Positions 16,532-25,387 are shown, numbered from the stretch's first letter. The stretch: DNA of 64,000 bases from Citrobacter sp. RHB25-C09 (GCF_013836145.1 NZ_CP057483.1:4154001-4218000), one strand, 5' to 3'. Program-made: numbers and translations. The notes: generated by a model not told the origin, from the sequence alone.

Positions 16532-17901
16532 TAGGCAGTTTAACCGCGCGCATCTTCGCCATCTTCTGGTTGACGCTGGCGCTGGTGCTGATGTTGGTAC
16601 TGATGTTACCCAAGCTCGACTCACGCCAGATGACCGAGCTACTGGACAGCGAACAGCGCCAGGGGTTAATGATTGAACAACATGTTGAAGCCGAACTCGC
16701 GAACGATCCGCCTAATGATTTGATGTGGTGGCGTCGCCTGTTCCGTGCGATTGACAAGTGGGCGCCGCCGGGACAGCGGTTATTACTTGTAACCAGCGAA
16801 GGACGGGTGATCGGCGCTGAACGCAGCGAAATGCAGATCATTCGTAACTTTATTGGTCAGGCAGACAACGCCGATCATCCGCAGAAGAAGAAGTACGGTC
16901 GCGTCGAAATGGTAGGCCCCTTCTCCGTCAGAGATGGAGAAGATAACTACCAACTGTACCTGATTCGGCCGGCCAGCAATTCGCAATCCGATTTTATTAA
17001 CCTGCTGTTTGACCGCCCGCTACTGTTGCTGATTGTCACCATGTTGGTCAGTTCTCCCCTGCTGTTATGGCTCGCCTGGAGCCTGGCGAAACCGGCGCGT
17101 AAGTTGAAAAACGCCGCCGATGAGGTCGCTCAGGGTAACCTGCGTCAGCATCCGGAGCTAGAAGCTGGCCCGCAGGAATTTCTTGCTGCCGGCGCCAGTT
17201 TTAACCAGATGGTGACCGCACTGGAACGCATGATGACCACCCAGCAGCGTCTGCTGTCGGATATCTCACACGAACTGAGAACGCCACTCACCCGCCTACA
17301 GTTAGGCACTGCATTGTTACGCCGCCGCAGCGGTGAGAGCAAAGAGCTGGAGCGCATTGAGACGGAAGCGCAACGCCTGGATAGCATGATCAACGACCTG
17401 CTGGTCATGTCACGTAATCAGCAGAAAAACGCGTTGCTCAGCGAAACGATAAAGGCCAACCAGTTGTGGGACGAAGTGCTGGATAACGCCGCCTTTGAAG
17501 CCGAACAGATGGGTAAATCGTTGACGGTGAACTTCCCTCCGGGGCCGTGGCCGCTATACGGTAACCCGAATGCGCTGGAAAGTGCGCTGGAAAATATCGT
17601 TCGTAATGCCCTGCGTTATTCGCACACCAAAATTGAAGTCGGTTTCGCAGTGGATAAAGACGGGATTACGATTACCGTTGATGACGATGGTCCGGGAGTA
17701 AGCCCTGAAGATCGCGAGCAGATATTCCGTCCGTTTTACCGAACCGATGAAGCACGCGATCGCGAATCGGGTGGTACCGGTCTGGGTCTGGCGATTGTCG
17801 AAACCGCGATCCAGCAGCACCGTGGCTGGGTGAAAGCCGAAGACAGCCCGTTAGGCGGTTTACGGCTGGTGATTTGGCTACCGCTGTATAAGCGTTCTTA
17901 A
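16528..17901 (+). CDS. cpxA: Envelope stress sensor kinase CpxA
   Basis: The 457-residue inner-membrane histidine kinase equals E. coli CpxA in length. Transmembrane helix 1 spans about 5-28 and helix 2 about 164-184, with a periplasmic sensor between. A HAMP linker follows, then the H-box DISHELRTPLTRL with His248. The ATP-binding domain shows the N box, DDDGPGV, FRPFYR and GTGLGLAI. It senses misfolded envelope proteins and phosphorylates CpxR. Confidence 0.98.
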   Translation: MIGSLTARIFAIFWLTLALVLMLVLMLPKLDSRQMTELLDSEQRQGLMIEQHVEAELANDPPNDLMWWRRLFRAIDKWAPPGQRLLLVTSEGRVIGAERSEMQIIRNFIGQADNADHPQKKKYGRVEMVGPFSVRDGEDNYQLYLIRPASNSQSDFINLLFDRPLLLLIVTMLVSSPLLLWLAWSLAKPARKLKNAADEVAQGNLRQHPELEAGPQEFLAAGASFNQMVTALERMMTTQQRLLSDISHELRTPLTRLQLGTALLRRRSGESKELERIETEAQRLDSMINDLLVMSRNQQKNALLSETIKANQLWDEVLDNAAFEAEQMGKSLTVNFPPGPWPLYGNPNALESALENIVRNALRYSHTKIEVGFAVDKDGITITVDDDGPGVSPEDREQIFRPFYRTDEARDRESGGTGLGLAIVETAIQQHRGWVKAEDSPLGGLRLVIWLPLYKRS

Positions 17902-17907
17902 CCGGGA

Positions 17908-17980
17908 TGCCGGATGGTGGCGTAATGCCTTATCCGGCCCTCATAACCCGTAGGTCCGGTAAGCGGCAGCGCCACCGGGC
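17908..17980. repeat. Two REP units between cpxA and yiiM
   Basis: Inverted REP units lie between the convergent ends of cpxA and yiiM. The second has diverged arms (GTAGGTCCGGTAAG ... CACCGGGC). Confidence 0.8.
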
Positions 17981-17985
17981 AATCC

Positions 17986-18657
17986 TCAGCCGCGCAAACG
18001 TCGCGCTTGATCTTCAATCTTGCCGCTCAGGCGACGTTTCTGCATCGTTCTGGTCCAGCTTTTCGACAGCCCTGCTGCGGACATCAGACGGTGGTACTGA
18101 TCGTCATCAAACGGCATATGCCAGGCGATAGCAATGGCTTCCTGCACGCTCACATCGCTGACGCGTGACACCAGCTCCAGCGGCGCCTCGGTCGAGACCT
18201 TGCCAGCCATGATGACGCTGCACAGCCAGCCCGTTTTGCCGCTGTTTTGCATCTGGCTTGCCATGTCGCAAATACCAAAATGGAAATTAAGCTTATGGCA
18301 TGGCGAGCGCGGCTGCGTGACCTGAATCAGCGCCTCACCCCAGCGAAAAATATCACCAATGTAGACATTCTGCTCGGTCAGACCCTCGGTGGAGAGATTC
18401 TCGCCAAAAGCAGGGGCGACAAAGAGATCGGCCTGTTCAGGATATTCACGCGCCCAATATAAATAATGCTCACGCGGATAATGACACAGCGCGCGATCGG
18501 GCCCGCCGTGAATTTTCTTTTCCGCTTGCTCATCACCTTCCAGTCCCAGCTCCGTCAGCATCAGTTCGCCATCGAGCTGAATTTTGCTAATCGCGCTGGG
18601 GCGATTCCCTGCATAGTCCTGAATCTTCCCGCTGAATACGTCTACTGGATATCGCAT
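17986..18657 (-). CDS. yiiM: MOSC-domain N-hydroxylated base reductase YiiM
   Basis: A 223-residue MOSC-domain protein matching E. coli YiiM. It carries a molybdenum cofactor and reduces N-hydroxylated base analogues such as 6-N-hydroxylaminopurine. The conserved molybdenum-ligand cysteine is in QPRSPCHKL, near residue 120. Other family segments are HGGPDRALCHYPREHY near 51 and GENLSTEGLTE near 85. It is a single gene with REP units after it. Confidence 0.95.
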   Translation of the reverse strand: MRYPVDVFSGKIQDYAGNRPSAISKIQLDGELMLTELGLEGDEQAEKKIHGGPDRALCHYPREHYLYWAREYPEQADLFVAPAFGENLSTEGLTEQNVYIGDIFRWGEALIQVTQPRSPCHKLNFHFGICDMASQMQNSGKTGWLCSVIMAGKVSTEAPLELVSRVSDVSVQEAIAIAWHMPFDDDQYHRLMSAAGLSKSWTRTMQKRRLSGKIEDQARRLRG

Positions 18658-18777
18658 GGGTCCCTCTCCCCGATAAAGTTGTCCTATTTAACCACAATTA
18701 TTTTAACTCAGCCGCGCAAAATGCGAGCACGGTTCACTCCCCGCGCAAATATAAATGCTATCAATAGAAGTGTTTTT

Positions 18778-18792
18778 TGAAACGCTATTTCA
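18778..18792. promoter_or_regulatory. KdgR-like operator upstream of the aldolase-family gene
   Basis: TGAAACGCTATTTCA, arranged 6-3-6, lies 18 bases ahead of the GTG start. It resembles the KdgR consensus TGAAACATTGTTTCA and matches three other sites in this window in form. Confidence 0.6.
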
Positions 18793-18810
18793 TAATGAGG
18801 AGTCAACAAC

Positions 18811-19701
18811 GTGACAGTTCAATCGCAATTTGCTGGCGTCTGGTGCCCATCCATTACGCCAATGGATCATGACGGAAAAGTGGATCTCATCGGTCTGAAG
18901 CAACATCTCCAACGCCTGACAGAGGCGAAAATCGACGTCATTTTGCTAATGGGCAGTATCGGAGAGTTTGCCTCTTTCACGCTAGAGGAGAGGCTGTTGC
19001 TGATTCGTGAAGCGCGCAGCATGAGCCCGCTAAAAATGGTCGCCAACGTCTCTTCAACCTGCACCCAGGACGTTCTGCAAATGGCGCAGGAAGCCTATCG
19101 CACGGGGTATGATGCGGTGATGATTCTGCCGCCTTATTACTATGGCCAAACGCCGAAGCAGCTGCTGAGCTACTTCCGCCAGTTGGGCCAGAAACTCAGT
19201 GGAAAATGGTTTGCTTACAACTTTCCGCCGCGCACCGGCTGTGATTTAACACCGGATCTGGTCGCGACGCTTGCTGCCGAATTCCCCAATTTTGCCGGAA
19301 TAAAAGATACCGTCGACTGTCAGTCTCATACCCGTAGCATGATCCAGAAAACCCGCGCAGTGCGCGACGATTTTGCGGTACTTTCCGGTTATGACGAATA
19401 TTACATTCCGAATCTGTTGGCGGGTGGCGCAGGGATTATCTCGGGCTTAAACAACGTCATGCCTGAGCTGTTTGTCAGCGCGCGCGAGGCGTTTAAGCGC
19501 GGTGACCTGAATGCATTACAGGAGATCCAGCAGAAGATCGGCACCTATATGTCCATCTATGCCATTGGCGAAGATTTTGTTACCACCATCAAGACGGTGG
19601 TGTCACGCAAGTTCGGTTACTGTACCGGCGTTTCACGCAGCGCGGGCGGTGAGCTGAACGAGAGTGAATGTCGCACGATTGACGAGGTGTTTGGTCGTTA
19701 A
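18811..19701 (+). CDS. DHDPS/NAL-family aldolase, probable 2-keto-3-deoxygluconate aldolase
   Basis: A 296-residue TIM-barrel protein of the dihydrodipicolinate synthase/N-acetylneuraminate lyase family. The Schiff-base lysine is Lys165 in AGIKDT and the catalytic tyrosine Tyr136 in FAYNFPPRTG. The carboxylate-binding GSIGEF is near residue 48. It starts with GTG, preceded by TGAGGAG. The family is diverse; E. coli YagE is a ketodeoxygluconate aldolase of this type. Convergent kdgT and the KdgR-like operator in front favour cleavage of ketodeoxygluconate or a related sugar acid to pyruvate. This assignment rests on context, not on a diagnostic residue. Confidence 0.8.
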   Translation: MTVQSQFAGVWCPSITPMDHDGKVDLIGLKQHLQRLTEAKIDVILLMGSIGEFASFTLEERLLLIREARSMSPLKMVANVSSTCTQDVLQMAQEAYRTGYDAVMILPPYYYGQTPKQLLSYFRQLGQKLSGKWFAYNFPPRTGCDLTPDLVATLAAEFPNFAGIKDTVDCQSHTRSMIQKTRAVRDDFAVLSGYDEYYIPNLLAGGAGIISGLNNVMPELFVSAREAFKRGDLNALQEIQQKIGTYMSIYAIGEDFVTTIKTVVSRKFGYCTGVSRSAGGELNESECRTIDEVFGR

Positions 19702-19705
19702 ACGT

Positions 19706-19741
19706 AAAAAGCCCGGCAGCGCTAACGCTGACCGGGCCTCT
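19706..19741. terminator. Bidirectional terminator between the aldolase gene and kdgT
   Basis: A long stem (GCCCGGCAGCG with CGCTGACCGGGC, loop CTAA) between convergent genes. The T-run (TTTTTACG) is best on the minus strand, serving kdgT. Confidence 0.88.
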
Positions 19742-19761
19742 TCCCCTTTACTTTCCTAAAC

Positions 19762-20745
19762 TTACTTCACCGCTGCACGAATATCTGCTTCCGCCGCTCG
19801 CGCTTTCACCTTCTTCGACCATACGGAGGTAATGATCGGCACCAGGATCGACGTCACAATCACGGAGGTCGCCACCAGAGACGTCGCCGCAGGCGCCATG
19901 GGTTTAAACGCTGGCACCATTTCAGCAATCAGCACCGGCGTCGCTACCGCCGCACCCGCCGAGCTGGATGCCGCTACGCCCGCCGTACCGTCACCGCCGC
20001 CAATCAGTCGGTCGGCAATAATCAGCGGAATACCGGTAACGATAATTACCGCCACGCCCAGCAGGATACCCAACAGACCGGTCTGGGCGATGACGCTCAG
20101 GTCAATGGTGTTACCGAGCGCGAAGGCGAAGAACGGAATCAGTGTCTGCACTGCTTTGCTGAAGAATTCACGCAGATCCGGGTCCAGGTTACCCAATGTA
20201 AAGCCGACCAGGAACGGCAGCACCGCACCGACGAACACATGCGGCTCAAACGAAGCTATCCCGGCGGTACCAAGGATAATCATGGTCATCAGCGGGCCAG
20301 ATTCCAGCGACATCAGGACAAATGCGCCCGCTTCTTCTTTAGTGCCGTACTGCTGCATGATGGAAGCGTATAGGCCGCCGTTGGTCATATCCATTGCCGC
20401 CACCAGCGCCAGCGTGGACAACCCGGCGAAGAATCCGGCTTCAACGCCATGCTCGGGAATGATCCGCGAGGCAATCGCCGCGACCACCCACGCCACGGCA
20501 ATCTTCGTGACCACCAGCGTACCGGATTTTCGTAGTACCGTGCCGGTTGCGCTGAGTTTGATCGATGCTCCCATGCAGAAAAACCACACGGCCAGAATCG
20601 GCACCGTACCGGTGATCATTCCGTTGGTAAAGGAGCCGAAATATTTCCCCGCATCGGGTGAGAAGGTATGACACAGCGCGCCCAGGAACAAAGGGACAAG
20701 CATCATGCCACCAGGGATTTTTTCAATTGTGCGTTTTATCTGCAT
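19762..20745 (-). CDS. kdgT: 2-keto-3-deoxygluconate:H+ symporter KdgT
   Basis: The 327-residue inner-membrane permease matches E. coli KdgT closely. It has about ten membrane segments, and the conserved IEKIPGGMMLVPLFLG start, KFGSF-like loop (YFGSFTNGMITG) and SSSAGAAVATPVLIAE near 258. The ATG at 20745 gives the family N-terminus MQIKR; the longer start at 20787 adds 14 unrelated residues. It imports ketodeoxygluconate and faces the aldolase-family gene. A KdgR-like operator lies about 80 bases upstream. Confidence 0.95.
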   Translation of the reverse strand: MQIKRTIEKIPGGMMLVPLFLGALCHTFSPDAGKYFGSFTNGMITGTVPILAVWFFCMGASIKLSATGTVLRKSGTLVVTKIAVAWVVAAIASRIIPEHGVEAGFFAGLSTLALVAAMDMTNGGLYASIMQQYGTKEEAGAFVLMSLESGPLMTMIILGTAGIASFEPHVFVGAVLPFLVGFTLGNLDPDLREFFSKAVQTLIPFFAFALGNTIDLSVIAQTGLLGILLGVAVIIVTGIPLIIADRLIGGGDGTAGVAASSSAGAAVATPVLIAEMVPAFKPMAPAATSLVATSVIVTSILVPIITSVWSKKVKARAAEADIRAAVK

Positions 20746-20822
20746 TTCCATCGCCTCAGGATGTAAAGATGAGTAAACGATAGACATTCATAGCACAAAT
20801 TAAAGTGATCGAAACCACATAT

Positions 20823-20837
20823 AAAAACAATGTTTCA
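20823..20837. promoter_or_regulatory. KdgR-like operator upstream of kdgT
   Basis: AAAAACAATGTTTCA has the 6-3-6 form with one weaker half. It continues into ATTTTT, as in KdgR operators. It lies about 80 bases upstream of the kdgT start codon. Confidence 0.6.
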
Positions 20838-20872
20838 TTTTTAATGGATCGCTGTTTTTATTTTGATTTTGA

Positions 20873-20910
20873 TCACAAAAAAAACCCCAACGGCGTCACC
20901 GATGGGGTTC
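20873..20910 (-). terminator. Rho-independent terminator of sodA
   Basis: On the minus strand an AACCCCA/TGGGGTT stem is followed by eight T residues. It lies after a REP unit downstream of sodA. Confidence 0.88.
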
Positions 20911-20919
20911 TGATTGTCA

Positions 20920-20954
20920 TGCCGGGAAGTGGCGTATCGCCTTACCCGGCCTAC
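20920..20954. repeat. REP element after sodA
   Basis: One REP unit (TGCCGGGAAGTGGCG ... CTTACCCGGCCTAC) between the sodA stop codon and its terminator, so it is transcribed. Confidence 0.82.
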
Positions 20955-20962
20955 AAACGTCT

Positions 20963-21583
20963 TTATTTCTTCGCAGCAAAACGCGCCGCAGCTTCGTCCC
21001 AGTTCACCACGTTCCAGAACTCTTTGATGTAGTCCGGGCGACGGTTCTGGAATTTCAGATAGTAAGCGTGTTCCCACACATCCAGGCCCACGATTGGGAA
21101 ACCGGAAGCGCCAGAAATAGCTTCACCCATCAGCGGGGAGTCCTGGTTAGCGGTAGAGACAACGGCCAGCTTGTCGCCTTTCAGCACCAGCCACGCCCAA
21201 CCGGAACCGAAGCGGGTCGCGGCAGCTTTTTCGAACTCGGCTTTGAAGTTATCAACGGAACCGAAATCACGTTCGATAGCGGCTTTCAGGTCACCCTGCA
21301 GGGTGGTGCCCTTTTTCAGGCCTTTCCAGAACAGGCTGTGGTTAGCGTGACCGCCTGCGTTGTTGCGCAGTACGGTTTTCTTATCTGCCGGCAGTTGATC
21401 CAGTTTGCTGATCAGCTCTTCCGCAGACAGATTCGCGAATTCAGGCAGGTTTTCCAGCGCCGCGTTAGCGTTGTTAACGTAGGTCTGGTGGTGTTTGGTA
21501 TGGTGGATTTCCATCGTCTGCTTATCGAAGTGCGGTTCCAGAGCATCGTAAGCGTACGGCAGGGATGGCAGTGTATAACTCAT
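20963..21583 (-). CDS. sodA: Manganese superoxide dismutase
   Basis: A 206-residue cytoplasmic enzyme that turns superoxide into hydrogen peroxide and oxygen. Metal ligands are His27 (MEIHHTKHH), His82 (GGHANHSLFW), and Asp168 and His172 (DVWEHAYYL). The Gly-Gly-His-Ala context and the QDSPL segment fit the Mn form. The ATG at 21583 gives the known MSYTLPSLPYAYDALEP start with GGAGATG before it. Longer upstream starts are not credible. A strong Fur box lies about 75 bases upstream. Confidence 0.98.
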   Translation of the reverse strand: MSYTLPSLPYAYDALEPHFDKQTMEIHHTKHHQTYVNNANAALENLPEFANLSAEELISKLDQLPADKKTVLRNNAGGHANHSLFWKGLKKGTTLQGDLKAAIERDFGSVDNFKAEFEKAAATRFGSGWAWLVLKGDKLAVVSTANQDSPLMGEAISGASGFPIVGLDVWEHAYYLKFQNRRPDYIKEFWNVVNWDEAAARFAAKK

Positions 21584-21657
21584 ATTCATCTCCATAATAA
21601 TCGAGCGGCTGGGTGTTAACGCCGCGTAAGCAGTTGGTTCATTATAGTTAATTAAAT

Positions 21658-21676
21658 GATATTGAAAATGATTATC
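21658..21676. promoter_or_regulatory. Fur box in the sodA promoter
   Basis: GATATTGAAAATGATTATC matches 16 of 19 positions of the Fur consensus GATAATGATAATCATTATC. E. coli sodA is repressed by Fur. Confidence 0.85.
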
Positions 21677-21790
21677 AATGCCGTACTTTTTTTGTGGGTT
21701 TATCCCTGCTCTTACCCACTGAATTCGGTGCATTTAAACTCAGCCGTCAAGCCTGATACATCTTTATAAATTCCTGGAAAGATCGATATG

Positions 21791-21805
21791 TGAAACAGAG
21801 TTTCA
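21791..21805. promoter_or_regulatory. KdgR-like operator upstream of the TRAP operon
   Basis: TGAAACAGAGTTTCA is a perfect 6-3-6 inverted repeat, about 110 bases ahead of the dctP-type gene. It has the same form as the sites at 18778, 20823 and 25412. Confidence 0.62.
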
Positions 21806-21913
21806 AAATCTTTCTTTCGGTGCCAAATTTTGCCTGCGTTGGCAAAATCAAAAAGGTTATCGTGACCCAGCGCAATTAGATTTCCGGCAAATTATTAAAA
21901 TTGCGAGGGAATC

Positions 21914-22897
21914 ATGAAGCAACCTGGTTTTATACGTCTGGCTACGTTGGCCTTACTCTCAACACTCTCCTTTTTCTCCCATGGCGAAACCGTTTTGCGC
22001 CTCGCTTATGCGGAAAACAGCCAGCCGGTGAAGGATGCACTGCATTTCTTCGGCCAACAGGTTGAAGAGAAAACGGGTGGCGATATCAAAGTACAGTACT
22101 TCCCGGATGGCCAGCTTGGCGGGGAGCGCGAACTGGTGGAACTGACGCAGGTCGGCGTGGTGGATATCACCAAAGTCTCCTCCGCGTTGATGGAGAGCTT
22201 TTCTCCCGCCTACGGCGTCTTCTCGCTACCGTATCTGTTTGCCAGCGTAGAAGAATATTACGCGGTAATGGACAACCCGACGGTGATGGAACCCGTTTAT
22301 CAGTCCACGGCGGCGCAAGGCTTTGTTGGCGTGGGCTGGTACGACTCCGGGGCGCGCAACTTTTATATGAGCAAAGGCCCCGTCAAAAGCATTGAAGATT
22401 TGCGCGGGAAAAAGATCCGCGTAATGCAGAGCGAAACGGCCATTCAGACCCTCAAACTGCTCGGCGCGTCCCCCATCGCGATGAGCCAGGCGGAAGTGTA
22501 TACCTCATTGCAGCAGGGCATTCTGGACGGCGCGGAAAACAACGAGTTCGCGCTGACCATCGCTCGCCACGGCGAAGTAGCGCGCTATTACACCTATGAC
22601 ATGCACACCCGCATTCCCGATATTTTGCTGATGAGCACCCTCACCCTGGAAAAACTGACGCCGGATCAGCAGCGCATCGTCAAAGCCGCGATTCAGGACT
22701 CCATCGAATTTGAAAAAGCCGCATGGGACAAAGAGATCGAAAAAACCCGGCAGGCCGCTGTGAAGGATTTCAACGTCGAATTTTTTGAGATCGATAAAAA
22801 GCCGTTCCAGGCAGCGGTGCAGCCCATCTACGAAAGTTTAAAAGCGAAGCCGCAGCTTTACGCGCTTTATCAGCGTATCCAGAACGCCAAAAATTAA
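21914..22897 (+). CDS. TRAP transporter substrate-binding protein (DctP type)
   Basis: A 327-residue periplasmic receptor of a tripartite ATP-independent transporter. The signal peptide ends near FFSHG (residue 24). The hallmark substrate region GWYDSGARNFYMSKGPVKS is near 140-160, followed by DLRGKKIRVMQSE, whose arginine normally clamps the substrate carboxylate. The segment EVYTSLQQGILDGAENN (near 192) is also conserved. Two membrane-subunit genes follow in the same direction. The substrate is probably a sugar acid: the KdgR-like operator and the neighbours kdgT and kdgM-type porin point to uronates or ketodeoxy sugars. The symbols dctP and yiaO are generic, so none is assigned. Confidence 0.88.
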   Translation: MKQPGFIRLATLALLSTLSFFSHGETVLRLAYAENSQPVKDALHFFGQQVEEKTGGDIKVQYFPDGQLGGERELVELTQVGVVDITKVSSALMESFSPAYGVFSLPYLFASVEEYYAVMDNPTVMEPVYQSTAAQGFVGVGWYDSGARNFYMSKGPVKSIEDLRGKKIRVMQSETAIQTLKLLGASPIAMSQAEVYTSLQQGILDGAENNEFALTIARHGEVARYYTYDMHTRIPDILLMSTLTLEKLTPDQQRIVKAAIQDSIEFEKAAWDKEIEKTRQAAVKDFNVEFFEIDKKPFQAAVQPIYESLKAKPQLYALYQRIQNAKN

Positions 22898-22915
22898 TCT
22901 GAACAGGAAATGAAG

Positions 22916-23314
22916 ATGAACACATTCAGAAAGGGACTTGATGTGGTGCTCGGCAGCGTTTGTTGCCTGGTGCTGGCAATCATGGTGGGCATCTCCTGCT
23001 GGCAGGTGATCAGCCGTTATATTCTGGGCGTCCCCAGTACCATTACCGAAGAGATGTTACGTTTTTTACTGGTGTGGGTTTCCATGCTGGGGATGGCCTA
23101 TGTCGCAGGCAAAAAGCAGCATATCAGCCTGACCATCCTGCTGGACAAAGTCTCCCCGGCGCTGGGTATTCCGATGGGCAAAGTGTATTACGCCCTGCCC
23201 TGCGCTGGCGTCCTGATCATCCTCTATGGCCTGTTGAATATCGCTGAATCTCTGAAAGCGCCCCATTCCGCTTCCAATGTCTCTGAATCTGCTCTGGAGA
23301 AATCTCATGATTGA
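22916..23314 (+). CDS. TRAP transporter small membrane subunit (DctQ type), shortened
   Basis: A 132-residue DctQ-family subunit, which clamps the receptor to the large permease. I chose the second ATG (22916), 7 bases after AGGAAATGA; 22910 adds two residues. Helix 1 is about 12-34. The family WVSMLGMAYVAGKKQHI is near 53-70, and the last helix near 90-108. Homologues of 155-170 residues have another membrane helix between the HISLTILLDKV and SPALGIPMG segments. Here the two are joined directly, so about 35 residues, probably all of helix 3, seem to be missing in frame. The stop overlaps the next gene by 8 bases. Confidence 0.78.
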   Translation: MNTFRKGLDVVLGSVCCLVLAIMVGISCWQVISRYILGVPSTITEEMLRFLLVWVSMLGMAYVAGKKQHISLTILLDKVSPALGIPMGKVYYALPCAGVLIILYGLLNIAESLKAPHSASNVSESALEKSHD

Positions 23315-24614
23315 CCCCATTCTGGCGTCCTGCACGCTGATAGCCGTTTTTGTTGTTCTGCTGGCGATGGGTGCGCCCATCGGGATTTGCATTGTTATCG
23401 CCTCCTTCAGCACCATGATGCTGGTACTGCCGTTTGATATTTCGATGTTTGCCACCGCGCAGAAAATGTTTTCCAGCCTCGACAGTTTCGCCCTGCTGGC
23501 GGTGCCGTTCTTTGTGCTCTCTGGGGTGATCATGAACAGTGGGGGCATCGCCACCCGGTTGGTGAATTTTGCCAAACTGTTTACCGGCAAATTACCCGGC
23601 TCGCTCTCTTACACCAACATCGTGGGCAACATGATGTTTGGCGCGATTTCCGGTTCTGCGATTGCCGCCTCAACCTCCATTGGCGGTGTGATGGTGCCGA
23701 TGAGCGCGCGTGAAGGTTACGATCGGAGTTTTGCCGCTGCGGTTAACATCGCCTCTGCGCCTACCGGTATGCTCATTCCACCCACAACCGCGTTTATTCT
23801 CTACGCGCTGGCCAGCGGAGGCACATCCATTGCTGCACTGTTCGCAGGCGGTCTGGTGGCGGGAGTGTTTTGGGGTGTCGGCTGTATGCTGGTGACGCTG
23901 GTGGTGGCAAAACGCAACAACTACCGCGTCTTTTTCACCGTGCAAAAGGGCATGGCGTTAAAAGTCGCGGTTGAAGCCATCCCCAGCCTGCTGCTGATTG
24001 TGATTATTGTCGGCGGCATCGTGCAGGGAATTTTCACCGCCATTGAGGCTTCCGCTATCGCCGTGGTGTATACGCTGCTGCTGACGATGGTGTTTTACCG
24101 CACGCTAAAAATCAAAGATTTACCTTCGATTTTACTGCAAACGGTGATCATGACTGGCGTCATTATGTTCCTGCTGGCGACCTCATCGGCGATGTCCTTC
24201 TCGATGTCGATCACCAATATTCCGGCGGCGCTCAGTGACATGATTCTGGGGATTTCCGCCAATAAGATGGTTATCTTGCTCGTCATCACCGTCTTTTTGC
24301 TGGTGATCGGCGCGTTTATGGACATCGGTCCGGCGATTCTGATTTTCACGCCAATCCTGCTGCCAATCATGACTAAACTCGGTGTCGATCCGGTTCACTT
24401 TGGCATTATCATGATTTACAACCTGGCCATTGGCACCATCACGCCACCGGTGGGTAGCGGTTTATACGTCGGGGCCAGCGTCGGAAAAGTAAAAGTCGAA
24501 GAGGTCATCAAACCGTTAATTCCGTTCTATGCGGCCATCATCGGTGTGCTGCTGTTAATCACCTATATTCCGGAACTGACCTTATTCTTACCGCGCCTGT
24601 TGGGCATTATGTAA
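23307..24614 (+). CDS. TRAP transporter large permease (DctM type)
   Basis: The 435-residue protein is the transport channel of the TRAP system and carries a sodium-coupled substrate. It has about twelve membrane segments. The motifs GNMMFGAISGSAIAASTSIGG (near 110), ASAPTGMLIPPTT (near 150) and the family C-terminal IGTITPPVGSGLYVG (near 375) are present. I chose the ATG at 23307, which overlaps the DctQ-type stop codon; the longer start at 23277 lies well inside the upstream gene and adds ten unrelated residues. No break is visible, so the permease should fold. Whether it works with the shortened small subunit is unclear. Confidence 0.9.
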   Translation: MIDPILASCTLIAVFVVLLAMGAPIGICIVIASFSTMMLVLPFDISMFATAQKMFSSLDSFALLAVPFFVLSGVIMNSGGIATRLVNFAKLFTGKLPGSLSYTNIVGNMMFGAISGSAIAASTSIGGVMVPMSAREGYDRSFAAAVNIASAPTGMLIPPTTAFILYALASGGTSIAALFAGGLVAGVFWGVGCMLVTLVVAKRNNYRVFFTVQKGMALKVAVEAIPSLLLIVIIVGGIVQGIFTAIEASAIAVVYTLLLTMVFYRTLKIKDLPSILLQTVIMTGVIMFLLATSSAMSFSMSITNIPAALSDMILGISANKMVILLVITVFLLVIGAFMDIGPAILIFTPILLPIMTKLGVDPVHFGIIMIYNLAIGTITPPVGSGLYVGASVGKVKVEEVIKPLIPFYAAIIGVLLLITYIPELTLFLPRLLGIM

Positions 24615-24620
24615 TTACCT

Positions 24621-24651
24621 TGTGCCTGATGACGCTTCGCTTATCAGGCCT
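24621..24651. repeat. REP element after the TRAP operon
   Basis: One diverged REP unit (TGCCTGATGACGC ... CTTATCAGGCCTA). Confidence 0.75.
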
Positions 24652-24684
24652 ATAAAAAAACCGGTTGCCTTGCAGGTAACCGGT
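24652..24684 (-). terminator. Terminator of the kdgM-type porin gene (possibly bidirectional)
   Basis: A ten-base-pair stem (ACCGGTTGCC with GGTAACCGGT, one G-T pair) between convergent transcripts. The run of seven T follows it on the minus strand. Confidence 0.85.
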
Positions 24685-24715
24685 AAAAGGGAATAAATAA
24701 TTATGTGGTGTAAAT

Positions 24716-25387
24716 TTAGAAGGTATAACCTAGCCCAACACGGAAACGCGTCTGGCGTTCATCGCTGTTACTGCTGACGGAAACATTACCCACCTCAACG
24801 AAAGGTGACCACTGGTCGATGATATAAGCGGTTCTGAAGTTATATTCATAGTTGTCTTTGCCGCCGTCATACAAATCGTATTTGTCGGCTTTCTTATAAA
24901 TACCTTCGATCGTCCAGTCAAAGTTATTCCATTTATACCCTGCCCAGACGTCCATACGATTAATCGTATCGTCATCACGCACATCAGAAGAGCGACGGAC
25001 GTATTCAAAACGATAGCGAGCGCCCAGCCACCAGCTTTCGTTTAAGGTCCAGTGGGCGCGGAAATACGGTTTATAGTTTGAGTAACCATCGCCGGTTTCC
25101 AGCACAAAACCCGGTTGCCATGCAACATCACCGGTTTTGAACTGATAGCTTAACGTATATTCGTTGCCCTGCGTTTCCAGATCGTTAAAGGCTTTATTCG
25201 TATCATCGCCACCGGATTTAGAAATGGCTTCAATGGCAAATCCAAAGCCGTTCGCAAAACGGTGCGAGATATAAGCACGGTCATAGTTTGCTTTGCTGTC
25301 ATCAAGATATTCGTGACGAACATCGACATATACTGCGTGCGCACTTGTTACAGTAAGAGGTAATAGTAAGAAAAGAGCTTTTCTCAT
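24716..25387 (-). CDS. KdgM-family oligogalacturonate-type outer membrane porin
   Basis: A 223-residue outer-membrane channel with signal peptide MRKALFLLLPLTVTSAHA. The mature protein starts VYVDVRHEYLDDSKANYDRAYISH, the typical KdgM start. Alternating beta strands follow, ending in the barrel signature FRVGLGYTF with C-terminal Phe. The size fits a 12-stranded monomeric porin of the KdgM/NanC/OmpL family, which passes acidic sugars such as oligogalacturonides. The ATG at 25387 avoids four extra codons before the signal. An exact 6-3-6 KdgR-like palindrome lies 25 bases upstream, in a position suited to repression. Confidence 0.88.
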   Translation of the reverse strand: MRKALFLLLPLTVTSAHAVYVDVRHEYLDDSKANYDRAYISHRFANGFGFAIEAISKSGGDDTNKAFNDLETQGNEYTLSYQFKTGDVAWQPGFVLETGDGYSNYKPYFRAHWTLNESWWLGARYRFEYVRRSSDVRDDDTINRMDVWAGYKWNNFDWTIEGIYKKADKYDLYDGGKDNYEYNFRTAYIIDQWSPFVEVGNVSVSSNSDERQTRFRVGLGYTF

